From positions 6,149,021 to 6,213,020 of the forward strand of contig OX335642.1 of assembly GCA_946894095.1 (NCBI GenBank): a stretch of DNA of 64,000 bases, in the 5' to 3' direction. Numbering within the stretch: position 1 is the stretch's first letter; the number at the start of each line of letters is the position of its first letter. Shown here piece after piece: positions 19,567 to 32,379 of this stretch. The DNA comes from Incurvaria masculella (taxonomy: Eukaryota > Arthropoda > Insecta > Lepidoptera > Incurvariidae). The notes under the pieces were generated by a model, which saw only the letters and a list, made by a program, of their open reading frames with translations, did no database searches and was not told the DNA's origin. The position numbers were made by a program, and so were the translations under genes.

Positions 19567-22017
19567 CAACCTGCATTACAAATGTTTATTTTATGTTGAT
19601 ATTAGGATCCTTCATTTTAATTCCCTACGATAAGGAATAAATTATCTCTAAGCATCTGTAAAGTGCCTAACATCAGCAATTTTTGCGTCTCCCGTTTGCC
19701 TTCAGCCTGTCAGCCTTTTTAAAATTAAATCTTGAAAGTAGATATTTAAATTAATTTCCTACTTTCACAATCCGAGTGAAAATACCCCCTTCGTAATTAC
19801 ATCAAAGGCTCGTAGTTCTTACTGCGAGTATTGGGACTGCGCACACTTGACAGGCTTTTCTCTCGGCCGCCGTGGGAGAAGTTGCGTGATGGTGGTGAAA
19901 GTGTATTTTATAGCAACTGTAAAAAAATAATGCTGTAATTTAAATTTATTTTTTGATTAATTCTTAAAGCATATAATTATTAATACTACTAACGAAAATC
20001 CATATACTTGCAAGAAACCGAGTAAATATGGCCAATTAAGTCTGATTTTGAATTGCATTATAATGTTCATAAACGTTGCATAGAACAGTAGAAAACTATT
20101 TTAAAAACCGATGGCTAGCATCTATCTGCCTGACTTTTGACTTGAGAACACTCTTAGCCAATTTCGGTACAGTTTGTATCCAAACAGTATGAATTTTTCA
20201 ACTGTGCCTTCATGGTTGAATCAGAAACTATTAGAAATAGCGAAAAACACTCAAAAGAGTCATTGGACCGTGAAGGAGTCTTGATAAAAACTAAAATTGC
20301 ACTATTCGAATTTTTAGACGGTTCTATCGGAAAGAGCTTTGCTTATATAATAATACTATTTACTATTAAGAACAGATTTTCACATTTTATATATATTACT
20401 TCAGGTAATTTGTAGTAGTGTGAAAGTACCTTTGTTACCACTATCTGGGGTAACTCGTATACGGATTGCTAACCTTCATTCACGAAAGGAAATCACTTAA
20501 TTCTGCTGAGCGTTAAATAACACTTAATCAATTGAACATTTAACATTAAAAAATATAAGGCTAAAAAGCAACCGAGACTAGATTTTCTCGCATCTTTAGT
20601 TCAATGGTTTTTTAAAGAATAAATAATTTAGACATGTCAAGTGTGCACATGTATTTTACCCGCAGTATTTTAACGCCCGACCATCACCAAGGACCGACCA
20701 GTTCCGAGAGAAATTTCCTGTGCTTAATTCATCGCGGACCCTTTCATCCAACTCTTTTGATGAAACCTTTGATAGAGGCAGCACCTTGCTCTTGAACAGT
20801 ACCATTATATTTATATTTATGTTTAGCGGTTTTTTTCTATTCCAAGGGTTCCATATAGTGGAGCATTCACACATGACCAACATTGTGAGCGTAGCATATG
20901 ATACTAAAAGCGTCACCAAGAACAAAAGTCAATTCTGAACAATTTGTCAAACGCTCGTTTGACCATAGCAGTATTTCCTGCCAAGCCCACATAAGCCTTG
21001 TATGCCCGTGGCAGGTAATCCTGCCACCTGCAATTTCGGGAGAAAAAGTATTCTGATTTCTGTATTAACGGTTTCTTTTATTTATTAATGATGCCATTGT
21101 TTGTTCTTATAAATTTCACATAACTTTCTTGCGAAGGAAACCGTTGTGAGCCATGGAGGTGAGGAAATTACATTTATTAATTAAATAAAATTAAAGGAAA
21201 ATTAAATTCTTCAACTTCATGCTGTGAGCGGCATTTGACAACGTTTGGGCTCTCGTTGTAGTGGTGTAAAAAAGACTCGTCATCTTCAAGTTCGTTCTCA
21301 GATAGTGCATTATTATTTACTTTATTCAAAAGAACGGATTTCTCAAAATGATAAAATGAAATAAAAAAAGTTTCTAGAATACGTTTCCTGGTCCTGATTA
21401 ATACAAAATACATTTATTTCGAACTGTTCCTTAATTAAATAGTGCTTTGGTATTGCAAGGGGCATATTTAAGCATGTAAGCAAGTTCGTAGAAGTATATG
21501 CTATTGGGTGAAAAGACTGCCTTTTCCATTTTACCATTAAAAAAATCAAGCACTTTTTGAAAACGACCTGGAAAAATCCAAAGCAAATGTACACCGAACA
21601 AACAATTTAAACAAATGGGACGAGCGATAGTGACAAAAGAAATGTGTTAAAATACCAAAAATCACGCCCAAAACTTTCTCAGGTCCTCAACAACAACACG
21701 AAAGCTAACAAACAGTTTTTCTTGTTCTCATGCATAATTTAAACAAGTATATGACATACAATTTGTAACAGCATACCCGAGCATGATTGACAAGAATACA
21801 ATTTATAGTCATACTCACGCACGCTCCCTGGCAACAAGTGGCGTGTCAACCTGAAGGGAAAGATATTATACGATTTTATGTAAATCCTATTACACTTTCT
21901 GCAACATTGTCAACCCTTCTTCGGAGAATGTTATTGTGTGCACCAAGTTATCTTTGTTTGTCGCTTTAGTGTTGCGGTTTTTTTTTTCAAAATAGATAAA
22001 TCTCAAGGTATTAAAGA
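19567..22017. other. Unassigned 2.4-kb stretch
   Basis: No gene supported. AT-rich with a modest GC pocket at 19800-19890. Open frames on the minus strand at 20656-20925 (no ATG before residue 15) and 21177-21413 show no recognisable domain, good signal peptide or conserved motif. No LTR, TIR or tandem array noticed. Confidence 0.45.
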
Positions 22018-22290
22018 GTTATTTATTTATTTATTCATTTCAAATAAAATACGCACATTCGTAGGCTATTGCGGTACACCATACAGTAAAATCCATTTAG
22101 ACTAAACATGATATGTTTTCTTAATTACAATAAAGAAATATCAAGTTTAAAAATATCTGCATAAATATTTTAAATTGAAATATAGTTAAATCTTGTAAGA
22201 AAACCTTTTATCTCAAAAGGAAAGATTTAATAATTCAATCAATTTGTGAAAACAAGTGTATGTGTGTAGATGTGGGAGGCTAGATGCCTG
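22018..22290 (-). mobile_element. LINE 3'-end fragment
   Basis: The low-coordinate end is TTATTTATTTATTTATTCAT, i.e. an AATAAATA tail on the minus strand. It is preceded (in element sense) by AT-rich untranslated sequence and a GC-richer block at 22260-22310. It is comparable with the tails at 2495 and 12720. No ORF remains. Confidence 0.45.
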
Positions 22291-23739
22291 CGGCTCCATC
22301 CATGTTGACGTCCGACGGAAAATTATAATATTATAAAATATAATAATTTTCTCATATTATATGCGGCTCACACCTTGGGCAATTTAGCGGAAATGCGGTC
22401 AATGTCCATATCCATACGCTAAGTCAATTCCGTGGATATTCAAACAAATAGATTAACCTGATAAAAATACACAAACGTTGACACATCTTGTTAGGGCAGG
22501 GTGAAGGGAGTGGGGTCAGCTTCTAGCTGTAGCACCTGTACCACGAAACTTTTCAAATTACGTGGTGAAAGAAGTTAAGTCTGAAAACTTCCGACCCTCT
22601 GGGGTCGTAATTAATAAACGGGGACAATGAATAAGGAGTGTGGTAGTTGACTGGTAGTTACAAATTTTGATATGTTTTTATTTCCTATTTTATTAGTTAC
22701 CGTTATTTTATTTGTAATTAGTGTTTAGTAAGAGATATAAACTCCACCAATCTAACCTAATGTTACTCACCTCACCTTACGTAACCTATCATAGTCGCAC
22801 TATATCTAGGGAACGTCTGGCGAAATCATAATATTACTAGTAAGATTTTAAGAAGCAAAAACATTTGGCATAAATTCTAAAAATTATAATTTGACTGATT
22901 TTATAATATTACTGCGACAGTTACATATTATTACATTTACTAATCGCTAAATGTAGTTTAACCCCTTGGCTGTGTCCGGCACATACGTCGTGCCACCTAC
23001 GAAAATTCCCTTGACTGTGTCTGGCACGACATATGTGCCGGCTACCTATCCTTCGAGTTTTAATTATGACGCGTTCTGTGGAGATTTTCTGTGCGTGCTG
23101 TCGCATTTTATATGGCTATACTGAACAGACCTACACTCTGGAAACATCAGATTGACTTCCCCCATAGACTTTTTACGATTGCAAGCCCTTACATTGCAAG
23201 TTGCATTGAGCGCGCGCCATTTGTTTTGTCGTGTGGTGAAAATGCAAGTTTTTTAGTGCAAGATGGAACGAAAGCGGCAAGTGTTATATACCATTAGAAG
23301 CGCAGTCTCAGCATGAATTCGATTGTGGTGTTTGTTTGATAAGCATCATACATTTTTTTGGGAAAAAACTCGTCTGATTTGCTTACCCACGCCTGACGCC
23401 ATTTTAGACAGATGAATGTACACGCATCCTAGATAGTTTTATTGTAGAACGTCATCTCATCTTATTTTTGATCATTGCTGAACGATTTACCACGAATTTC
23501 ACAAGTTTTTCAACAAAATAACAAAGCCAAATTTCGGTAACTAAACTTGTTGAGCCAATTTGAACTCTATTGTGTTTGGAGGCCATATGTCATAAAGCTT
23601 ATATTCGATTGTGAAATGAAATCGGATGTCGCGTCAAATCGCTGTACTGAGTGGAAAAAAAGGAAGAGACGTAAAACATTGCGAATATTGATTTTTTGTC
23701 TTTTGTTTTAGACGACTTTGAAAGTGTTTGGGCTTTGTT
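22291..23739. other. Unassigned 1.4-kb stretch
   Basis: No gene supported. Near 22317-22352 an AT hairpin (GAAAATTAT / ATAATTTTC). Near 22970-23040 an internal short duplication (GTGTCYGGCAC with CGTC/GACATA) in opposite orientations. Nothing else recognised. Confidence 0.4.
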
Positions 23740-24475
23740 TTATAGGTTTTCGGGGTTATGGATTTCAAATATGATGTCTGTTTTGAAATCAAACGTCACA
23801 TTTCAAAAACAAGAAAGTTGTTTAGTTGCATCGTCATAGTACTCGTTTCATAGGTATTCGGGGGTGTCTTTCAAATATTATGTCTGTTTTGAGATCAAAT
23901 ATCACATTTCAAAAACAAAATGGCCGACATACCTATGTTGAGTTGCATCGTCATGGTACTCGTGTTATATGTTTTCAGGGGTGTCGATTTCAAATATGAT
24001 GTCTGTTTTGAGAGGTTTCAAAAACAAAATGGCCGCCACACCTAAGTTCAGTTGCATCGTCATGGTACTCGTGTTATAGGTTTTCGAGGATGTCGATTTC
24101 AAATGTGATGTCTGTTTTGAGATCAAACGTGACATTTAAAAAACAAAATGGCCACCACGCAAAACTTTAGTTGCATCGTCATGGTACTTGTTTTTTTAGG
24201 TTTTTGGGGGTGTCGATTGCAAATATAATATTTTTTTAGATCAAACGTGACATTTCAAAAACTAAATGGCCGCCACACCTAAGTCCAATTGCATCGTGAT
24301 GGTACTCGTGTTATAGGATTTCAGGGGTCTCGATTTCAAATGTGATGTCTGTTTTAAGGTAAAACGAGACATTTTAAAAACAAAATTGCGGCCACACCTT
24401 AGTTCAGTTGCTACGTCGTGGTACTCGTGTTATAGTTTTTCGGAGGTGTCGATTTCGAATATGATGTCAGGGCGG
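23740..24475. repeat. Minisatellite A, ~119-bp units, about 6.5 copies
   Basis: The landmark GATGTCTGTTTTGAGATC recurs near 23774, 23880, 23999, 24108, 24228, 24345 and 24464. Each unit contains GACATTTCAAAAACAAAATG, GCCGCCACACCTAAGTT, GTTGCATCGTCATGGTACTC and a GTTATAGGTTTTCGGGG block. Most spacings are 117-120 bp; the shorter 106 and 109 are small deletions. Units are diverged, so the array is old. No coding frame is kept across units. Confidence 0.9.
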
Positions 24476-24907
24476 TTCCCTAAGGCCGAATCTGGATAAT
24501 CCGCCCCTCTTCAGGAACACGCCAGGGGTTTATGTGCGGCTACTCCAAGATGAGACGATGAATCGAATTACGTAAGTTTTATTGCATGTCTCACATCCTA
24601 TTCCCTGTGCATTGTGCTACCGACATTTCTGCAAGGAGTTCAAGATCAAGCTTGAGGAGTTAATCAGTTCAAGTAACTTCTTCGCCATTTTGGCTAAAGC
24701 TACTATTGTAATTCATATAACCTGTTCATGTAATTTCTTTGACAATTTTAACTAAATGCTACTATTGTAACATTCAGTAGCATTATTTCATAAGTTATAT
24801 TTTAATAAGTTTAGATTAAGAATAAAAAACTCCACTCAGCGCAGTTTCTTTGTTGCTTTTCATTTGTATGGTATATTAGAAGCTACGGATTTTGATAGAT
24901 TGATGAA
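24476..24907. other. Spacer between two minisatellites
   Basis: It starts with a short inverted repeat (GGGCGG ... CCGCCC, 24470-24510). The remainder is AT-rich with a small internal repeat (GTAATTYCTTTGACAATTTT / AACTTCTTCGCCATTTTGG, each followed by CTAAA and TACTATTGTAA). No gene seen. Confidence 0.5.
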
Positions 24908-25525
24908 GAACATTCCTGGTCATCATAAGACCCTAAATGTTCGGCATGAGGTTAATGCCAATCCAGTTTCAGCTTACCACCCAAACCCGAAGCATGTAGC
25001 TAGCGCCGTTGCTGAGTACCAGCAAGAACATTCCTGGTCATCATCAGACCCTGAATATTTGGCATGAGGTCAATGCTAATCAGGTTTCAGCTTATTACCT
25101 AAACCCGAAGCTCGTAGCTAGCGCCGTTGCCGAGTACCAGCAAGAACATTCCTGGTCATCATCAGACCCTGAATATTTTGCATGAGGTCAATGCCAATCA
25201 AGTTTCAGCTTGTAACCCAAACCCGAAGCTCGTAGCTAGCGCCGTTGTTGAGGGCGAGCAAGAACATTCCTGGTCATCATTAGACCCTGAATGTTGAGCA
25301 TAAGGTTAATGCCAATCAGGTTTCAGCTTACAAACCAAACCCGAAGCTTGTAGCTAGCGCCGTTACTAAGTACCAGCAAGAACATTCCTGGTCATCATCA
25401 GACCCTGAATATTTGGTACGAGGTTAATGCCAATCAGGTTTCAGCTTGCAAACCAAACCCGAAGCTTGTAGTTAGCGCCGTTTCTGAGTTCCAGCATGAA
25501 CATTCCTGGTCATCATCAGACCCTC
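24908..25525. repeat. Minisatellite B, exact 118-bp period, five full units plus a partial
   Basis: GAACATTCCTGGTCATCAT starts each unit at 24908, 25026, 25144, 25262, 25380 and 25498, i.e. exactly 118 bp apart five times. Units also share AATCAGGTTTCAGCTT, AAACCCGAAGCT and TAGCGCCGTT. Substitutions but no indels separate units, so expansion or homogenisation is fairly recent. The last unit is cut after about 27 bp by SINE tail sequence. Confidence 0.95.
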
Positions 25526-25604
25526 GGGGATGGATGGATGGTGTGTTGGGCTAATATCATGACAATAGGTGAGGTATTAGGCATTCATGTCGTTACAAGA
25601 AAAA
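25526..25604 (+). mobile_element. SINE 3'-end fragment
   Basis: GTGTGTTGGGCTAATATCAT, a GGTATTAGGC block and CATGTCGTTACAAG plus an A run match the last 70 bases of the SINE at 6715. It adjoins the broken final unit of minisatellite B. Confidence 0.65.
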
Positions 25605-27045
25605 AAAATATTTTTTTCTACTTACTGTTTGTGCCGACAGTACTTTCTGTGAAGGCGCACGGATGCCTGTTTTGGTCACTCTGAGTGCCTGTGTGTTTTT
25701 TCAAATAACTCTATAATTATACTACCTACCCTAAATGTGAATATAAAAAATGAAAGAGGAATGATGTGTTCATGTACTTAGCGAGTTTGAATGAAGTTTA
25801 TACCTACAGTGGAAGTGCATTAGCTTTGATTACATTTTAAAAGCCAATTTTTTGTCGAATTTTCTGTTTTAACTTTGTACTTTTGGTTATATATAACGAT
25901 TTTATCAAAAATGTTTTTACACCAATGGATACTACATTTAGCGCGCTTTATATTGGCATTTAAATTGTTACGATATTTAAAAAAAAATCATCTAAACTCT
26001 TGTGTTTTCTAAACCCTTCGCGGCCGCGCGAAAACAACATAAATACGCTGCACCCGTAGCGCCCGTTTTTCCCGCGCCCTTACACAGAGGACGGGATATG
26101 CTGCAGTAAAAAGACTTGATCATTTGTCATATTAGAGCGAAAATACTTTTCCTAGCTTAGTTAAGAAAACATGCCGATGAGTAATCCCCGAATTTAAGGT
26201 TTAACCCGACTACTTGATCCTATGAAAATCAAGGTAAATATGTAGATACAAACTGCGTTAATATCGGGAGATTAGTTCTCAAGTTGTCAGCCAGACCGAG
26301 AGAAAGACACCATACATAGTATTTTATAAGCGTTAGTGAAGTAATATTATGTTTATTATTGTAAAATATTTGTAAATTATAGACTAAAAATAAAGGTTTT
26401 TACAGTATTGAATCGCTACCCATGTTATTGAATTTGAGATTGTACTTATAGTTTTCGAAACCATTTAAAATTTAATTAGAACTAAATATTTGGAAATAAA
26501 TAGGTCCAAAAGGCGAATTAAAAATATTAACATACACCAAGAAAAAAATAAGTAGGTTCGTTTTTAATAGTCACACATTTTCTGCTGGCTCGATGCCCAT
26601 ATTATAAAGTTAATTCTTACTTTAAATAATATTGCTACAGTCTAAGAAAGAAGGCCAAGCATTTTGTGGCGTGTTAGTTTAAAATATTAAATTCTTGATA
26701 TGATTTTAATGCAGCCTGAAATGAACCTACCCTTAGTCGTTAGGGGGAGGTCCTATAGTGAGCCTTGCTCGTTACCATAGAGCTTGTAAAGTCAAGGATC
26801 TGTTGAAATTTGTTAGGTTTTAAGCACTCGAATTGATCGTTTTCGTGCCGGTACTATTGGAGGAAGATGTTGTCTTAGGCTGAGATTTAATTTTTAGATT
26901 TAGATTTTTTTTTAATTTAATTCTTAAGTCTTCCGACTGCCGAATTTGGAATTATTTCCAAATTTTTAAAATCATCTCAAGACCCATAAAAGCCTTTGAA
27001 TCTCGATGTGAGTCTCTGAGTCTTGACTCAATTCATCTTTTTAAC
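25605..27045. other. Unassigned 1.4-kb stretch
   Basis: No gene. A GC-rich pocket at about 26015-26110 (CGCGGCCGCGCG, then CCGCGCCC) is isolated. The rest is AT-rich. Confidence 0.4.
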
Positions 27046-27326
27046 GTTCCGTACCCAAAGGGTGCCCACGGAACCCTATTACTAAGCTTCCGCTTTCCGT
27101 CCGTCCCAGAGTCCATACGACCGTCCGTCGTCCGTCCGTCAGTCAGCGGGCTAAATCTCCTGAATCGTAATAGAGAGTTGATATTTTATTTATTTATATT
27201 GTCGCTATAACAACAAAAAAAAACATAATAATCATTAAAGGAAGGAAACGTGATTTTTCTGTTGAATCTTGTATGGTTGTGTAAACCTTCCTTGTGCAAG
27301 TCCGACTCCCACTTGGCCGGTTTTAA
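27046..27326 (-). repeat. Lepidopteran GGCCAAGTGCGAGT repeat, inverted copy
   Basis: It reads GTTCCGTACCCAAAGGGT at the low end and CACTTGGCCGGTTTT at the high end, the reverse complement of the 5315 family. The CCGTCCGTC run corresponds to the GACG block. Confidence 0.8.
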
Positions 27327-28004
27327 TGTTTTTGTTCCTTTAAATGAAAACTTAACACATTTAATAAACAAAACAAAATACTATTGTTTTGAATTTGTTT
27401 GTTTTATTGTATGTATTTATTACTAAGCTGCTGCTAGTTATTATTAATTATGCATTAAAATATTAGTTACATGGAATCATATCATGGACCAAATTACGTA
27501 TAGTCTTTTGTGGTCTTTTTTGTCAGCATTAACGTTTCTTCAATGCAATTATTCTTAAAACAAAAGTTCTATTTTGCCATTCCTAGCTCTATGGAGCCCT
27601 AGTTTAGTAGTTACAGGAAGTTCAGTCGCAATCAACTTAGCATTAATTGCACATGAATGCCAGACACAATTATTATTATTTTATCTTATATTTGAGGGTC
27701 CTGAAAAATCCAAAAGATATTCGTCACATATATCTTAGATGCTTGAAAGTTGAATTTTTACGTAAAGTCTTATGATTTATTAATAATTTTATAAATTATC
27801 ATTAATCAAAACTTTTATTTTTATCCCGAGAGAATCTGGTGGCAAGTTGTTCGCAGAAATTCAGCTGACTTGACTTGATTCTCGCGCTATTATTTACTAT
27901 TACTATGAAATAATATGTTCTAATTATACTCTATAATATTTTATTAAGTGCTTGTTCACGACGGATGGTTTTTCAATTGGTTAGCTAAATTTACAAGAGG
28001 ACGG
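27327..28004. other. Unassigned
   Basis: AT-rich; no gene or repeat recognised. Confidence 0.4.
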
Positions 28005-28275
28005 GAAGCTTTGAATGTGAAACAAAGACAGCTCTGCCACTAACGGCGGCCACAAAAGAGAAGAAGAGGCGTTCAGGCTGGTCTGTGATAACAAGCGATC
28101 ATGGAAGGTCAGGAGTGGAAACCAAAGCTCATTTGGATGTATTGTAAATATTATTTGCGTGTAGGCGGCGTAGCCACTTTTACAAACAAAAACGGGAGCG
28201 CCGCGCCGGTAAAAGAGTTCGCTTACGAATTCGCTCAATATTGATATTCCTGAGTTCCAACTACACGTAAGAACA
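28005..28275. repeat. Dispersed repeat family E copy
   Basis: It contains GAGGACGGGAAGC at one end and GTTCGCTTACGAATTCGCTC, GAGTTCCAACTACACGTAAG at the other, with GGCGGCGTAGCCACTTTTAC between. The same blocks occur at 31262-31930 and, in part, at 43365-43470 and 45000-45110. A minus-strand open frame across it is a chance product of the repeat. Confidence 0.65.
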
Positions 28276-29344
28276 ATCTATCCAATATTTTATGTTTATT
28301 TTTATTTTATTTCAGCATCGGTTAAGAATAAACACAGGTAGAAAAATCGAAATATTAAAGTTTAGAATATTATCTAGTGTAGCGTAAAACGATTTTAATG
28401 AGTTGCTTAAATTCTTAAATGAAAATATATTTCACTACGACTAGGTTTTTACTAGGTTCTTAAGCCGGCGCTTGGAAACTATACATGATTTAAACAAATT
28501 TCTTTTTTGTGGTTCAATATCATATATTTATACAGTGAACAAACGTGAAACATATATTTATTCACTTTAAAAAGCAGAATTTACAGGTCAAAAACCTAAA
28601 TTTCGCTTCGTAAGGCTTGATTTTCACGCGCAAACAACAATGAATCCTAACCCAAACTCAATGCTTCCGGAGATCGCCATTATCGTTTGTTTGCTAAGCA
28701 TTGGAGTCAGTGGAAACCTTAAAAACTTCGCAGGATGCCAATATTAAATTAAATTAATATTAAAATTCGTTAGCGAACTAACTACAGTCATTGGTTTTGC
28801 ACGAGGAGTTTCGAATAGCACAATACACTACGTATTGCTTGAACTCTACATGATGTAGCTCCACAGCTTAAGCAATAACTTGTATCGGATCAGCAGCTAT
28901 GAAAAACATCATTCACGACCACTGCTCTCTCGGAAGCGTTGCTCGACATGGGTTCCGCACTAACTCACTCATTGGGCGAGATTGTCGTCTCGTGGATTGG
29001 AGAAAATCTTTGATTGATAAATTCGACGGCGGCGAACAAAGAAGCATATCTTGTCCGTGATTTACTGGCTGGTGATGAAACTTAATTTTATAGGTATTCT
29101 CCCGAGACAAAGCAAATTTATTTTTCTATCATTTCATATGAATTTTCTTATAATAATAGCACCAATTGATGTTTTCTGTTTTTATAGACAATACCATGAC
29201 CAGATATCGCTATACGGCCAGTAAATGAATTATTTCCAGCGTACTCTTCATGTTTTTCCGAGACAGAATGTTTTTTGCTCTAAAGTGGTTACCGAGATGT
29301 ACATTTTTTAAATGTATTATTTCGTCCAGTGTAATTTGACGCGA
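28276..29344. other. Unassigned
   Basis: No gene supported. AT-rich with no recognised element. Confidence 0.4.
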
Positions 29345-29456
29345 TGTTGTAACCAAGCATAAGGAAGGTCTTGGCATGGAACCTAGATTACACGTGGCGT
29401 TTCAGGCTAATGCCGTGACAGTAGGTATCATATTAGCCATCCATGTCCACTTACAT
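29345..29456 (+). mobile_element. SINE 3'-end fragment
   Basis: AAGGAAGGTCTTGGCATGGA, then CAGGCTAATGCCGTGACAG and ATTAGCCATCCATGTCC, match the SINE tail. A related piece lies at 33505-33545. Confidence 0.65.
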
Positions 29457-31261
29457 GCATTCGAATCGCTTACAGAACATTCAATTCTTTTTACACGAAA
29501 TTAATTAATTACTTTGTTTGCAAAGTCTGACTTTGTATTTAGAGGTTATTCAGAAAAAAGTTATTAAATTATTTAGTTCAATTACGATATCATTTCCCAA
29601 ATTTAATTTACTGGCCGTTGCGACAACAAGTATAATAATTACATATTATGTTTTTTAGTACTAATTTACTTTTGCATGCCTATCGTATACTTTGGAATGA
29701 AGAGATGGCGTTTTTCAGCTGTGAAATTCTCCGCGGTATTGACGATAATGACCGTAACATGACCCGTGAGTAGAAAGCGGCAAAATTGTATTGAAAACTT
29801 AGACAATATTTGTTTGAGTTTATCAGGAGTAGAGGCAGAATTCTAAGCTTAACCTGATTAAATGTTGTTTTTTCATTAATCTGTTAATTTGATCGTTACA
29901 AAACGGTATATCACGGTGAACCCGCGGACGTAGCAATTATAGGGAAAAACTCGGGTGAAATACTAGACCTTAATGTGTACTCGCTGTATAAATGCGATAA
30001 AGGGTGCAATTACGAAATAATTATGGTCTTCTTCGGCAGTCAAGCTCGTTATAAAGCTCACATATCTATCAGTGAATACTTAAATTATACTTACTATCAT
30101 CATTCGATGCCGTATCCATAATGGCACTATATTTCGAAGTGGCCAGCTTTATTTCGCTTGAGCATTTCCCTAAAATATTTTTAAACCTGAAGTTCTTTTA
30201 CTGGCAACGGACAGCGGTGTCACCTGTCACTTTGACGTTACATTGTAATGTTATGCATGCAGTGATATGCACGCTAGTAACATAATAAGTCTATGTATGC
30301 ATGTGTTTATAATATATATTTTTTATATGCTTGGATCCTACTTTTTGGCTTTTTTTCACACCATTCAAAATTCAGATATATTACTATAGTTCTCGGACAA
30401 TAAATAAATGAATGAAATCTTGAGTACAAAAATCTATGGTAGACGGTAATCGGAATAAAAATACGCCGCGCGACGCGTAACAATCCGCCAAATGGTGACT
30501 CTGCCAGCTGACTGCCAGCCACTAAACCAAATCCAGAAGCACGCTATAGAAGCGTTATGAGATAATCCCGGAATCACACAAAATAGTACCAAAGCTATCC
30601 ATCTGCTCTCATAACGCTATGGCTCGAAAGTGGAGTTATCTATTATAGCGGACATGGGCACCTTGCTGAAACGTTATCACGTTTCACGACGGCTACTCTC
30701 TTCTCTACGATCCTTACTACTATATATTGCATCCCACTTTTTCATTTTAAAAAAAAAAAATCTGGTTTATTACTTTATCATCCAATCCAGTCCAGAGTTA
30801 TGTTTAAAAAAAAGTACCTAGCTCATCGAGAAGTTAGTTTAAACTCGATTGCAACAGACGGCTATGAAAGCGAATTAATAAAGCTTGTTCAAATCATGGA
30901 GGTGAGGAAATTACATTCTTCACCTCCACGGTTCAAATACCTAAAGTTACTAAATAGTTCGGACCAAGTAGAAGAGAACCAATAAGTCATTTTCTCTTAA
31001 TATTTTCATAATTATTTAGTCAATAATGACAAACATTTCTGGTCATCTGAATATTTCCCAATTCTTAACTACTATGCTTGTTAATAACACAACAGCAGTC
31101 ATTTTTGAGTCAGAAATCAGAGGTATATAAATCAGAGGTAAATATATCGATCTTGGCAAGAAATTAAATCGCTAGTTTGGGTGATCTCGAAGTTTGGAAT
31201 ATTTTTTTCTACACTGAACGTAAATGGTCAATACAACACCGTAAGGATGTTAGCCCAAGCT
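29457..31261. other. Unassigned; short inverted-repeat fragment at 30545-30650
   Basis: No gene. Positions 30545-30650 contain GAAGCGTTATGAGATAA and, inverted, TCTCATAACGCTATGGCTCG with a CACTTTCGAGC-type block shared with 9305-9370, so this is probably a small MITE. The rest is AT-rich. Confidence 0.4.
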
Positions 31262-31930
31262 CGAAAATACCAGCGAGCATGGAAGGACGGGAGTAAAAAC
31301 CGTTTTTTTTGTATGGGGCGGCGTTGCCACTTTTGAATATGTACAATATTCCGGGAGGTCGCTACATTTTTGCTCACGATAAGGTAAATGGCTGAATCTG
31401 AGTTCACATGTTAGAGACCAACCCTCTGATGCTAAATATGTCGGTCTGCCTGCGCCAAGTGGTTGCGTTATCTACATTGGCTATATTAAATATATGTATA
31501 TGTGTAGATTTTCTAGAAATATTGATACCTATTAATTTACAACAATGACCAGTCGGTATTATAATTTATTACTTAAATATAGCTAAATTTATATCTGTAA
31601 CCTAAATCGCCTATACTACGAAATGCAACCAAATATTTGTTCAGTTTTGGTATTGATAAGCAAGTATGTACTGATACTTCCTAGCTTCGTTATTTGCAGG
31701 CTACCTTTTGAGGCACCTTATCTACGTAACTCAACCACTTGGCGCAGGCAGACTGACACATTTAGCTTCAGAGGGTTGGTATTTATCCTGAGAACCCAGT
31801 TTCAGCTATTTACGTTATCGTTACCAATTTTGTCGCGGCCTCCTAGACTACAACGGTGCCAGCGCGCGCGTTCGCTTACGAATTCGCTTACTACTGATTT
31901 TCTCGAGTTCCAACGACACGTAAGAACACA
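31262..31930. repeat. Family E copy split by a nested MITE
   Basis: The left part (31262-31374) has GAGCATGGAAGGACGGGAGT and GGCGGCGTTGCCACTTTTGA. The right part (31827-31930) has GTTCGCTTACGAATTCGCTT and GAGTTCCAACGACACGTAAG. Together they reproduce the family E order seen uninterrupted at 28005-28275. Confidence 0.65.
31375..31826. mobile_element. MITE family M3 with ~100-bp TIRs, nested in family E
   Basis: CGATAAGGTAAATGGCTGA, ACCAACCCTCTGATGCTAAA and CTGCCTGCGCCAAGTGGTTG on the left recur in reverse complement at about 31725-31826. The interior of about 250 bp is AT-rich and non-coding. The target duplication was not resolved. Confidence 0.75.
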
Positions 31931-32051
31931 AAAGAACTTCACATGAACCTATTTAGAGCAACGAATATTCGATGTTGCACGTCCCGAATTCGTAATCGAA
32001 CCAAGTACAGTTAGACGGCTACGCTGCCGCCTTACGAATGAGTTTCGATTT
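31931..32051. repeat. Family E-like fragment
   Basis: CAACGAATATTCGATGTTGC, AATTCGTAATCGAACC and GGCTACGCTGCCGCCTTACG resemble the sequence at 9495-9600. Non-coding. Confidence 0.4.
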
Positions 32052-32200
32052 CATGCTCGCTGGAAAACACGGACACTTTTAACGAGTATCTCTTTCATTC
32101 GATACGATAGTACCAACCGGGGCCAGATTAACCTTACCACCGAATAAGTTATGAAGGTGACCTACAGCGTAACGTGGAATCTGAACTATGGCCGCCCTCA
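32052..32200 (-). mobile_element. SINE body fragment
   Basis: GGAAAACACGGACAC, CATTCGATACGATAGTACCA and a following region match the reverse complement of the SINE body. No head or tail. Confidence 0.5.
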
Positions 32201-32379
32201 ACGGTCAAAGGGTCACCTGTTCAGAACTAGACCGCGTTCAGTGTTGCTTAACTTCAAAGACGAAACCCGAGACGTGTGGTTATGGATTGCTAAAATCTAT
32301 CTACTCTCCTGATGATCTTTTATGGTGGCGGACTAATATGTCCTAATACCCATTATTGGCTAATACCTATGGTTAATAC

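Noticed and set aside
20656..20925. 89-codon minus-strand frame starting with a hydrophobic stretch that looks like a signal peptide
   Set aside because: The first codon is TTG with a stop just upstream. From the first ATG (residue 15) no signal-peptide-like segment is left, and there is no recognisable domain.
23740..25525. CRISPR-like array because of regular spacing
   Set aside because: Whole 118-119-bp units are repeated with no unique spacers, in a clearly eukaryotic context.
27981..28238. 85-codon minus-strand frame
   Set aside because: It coincides with dispersed repeat family E, whose other copies do not keep the frame.
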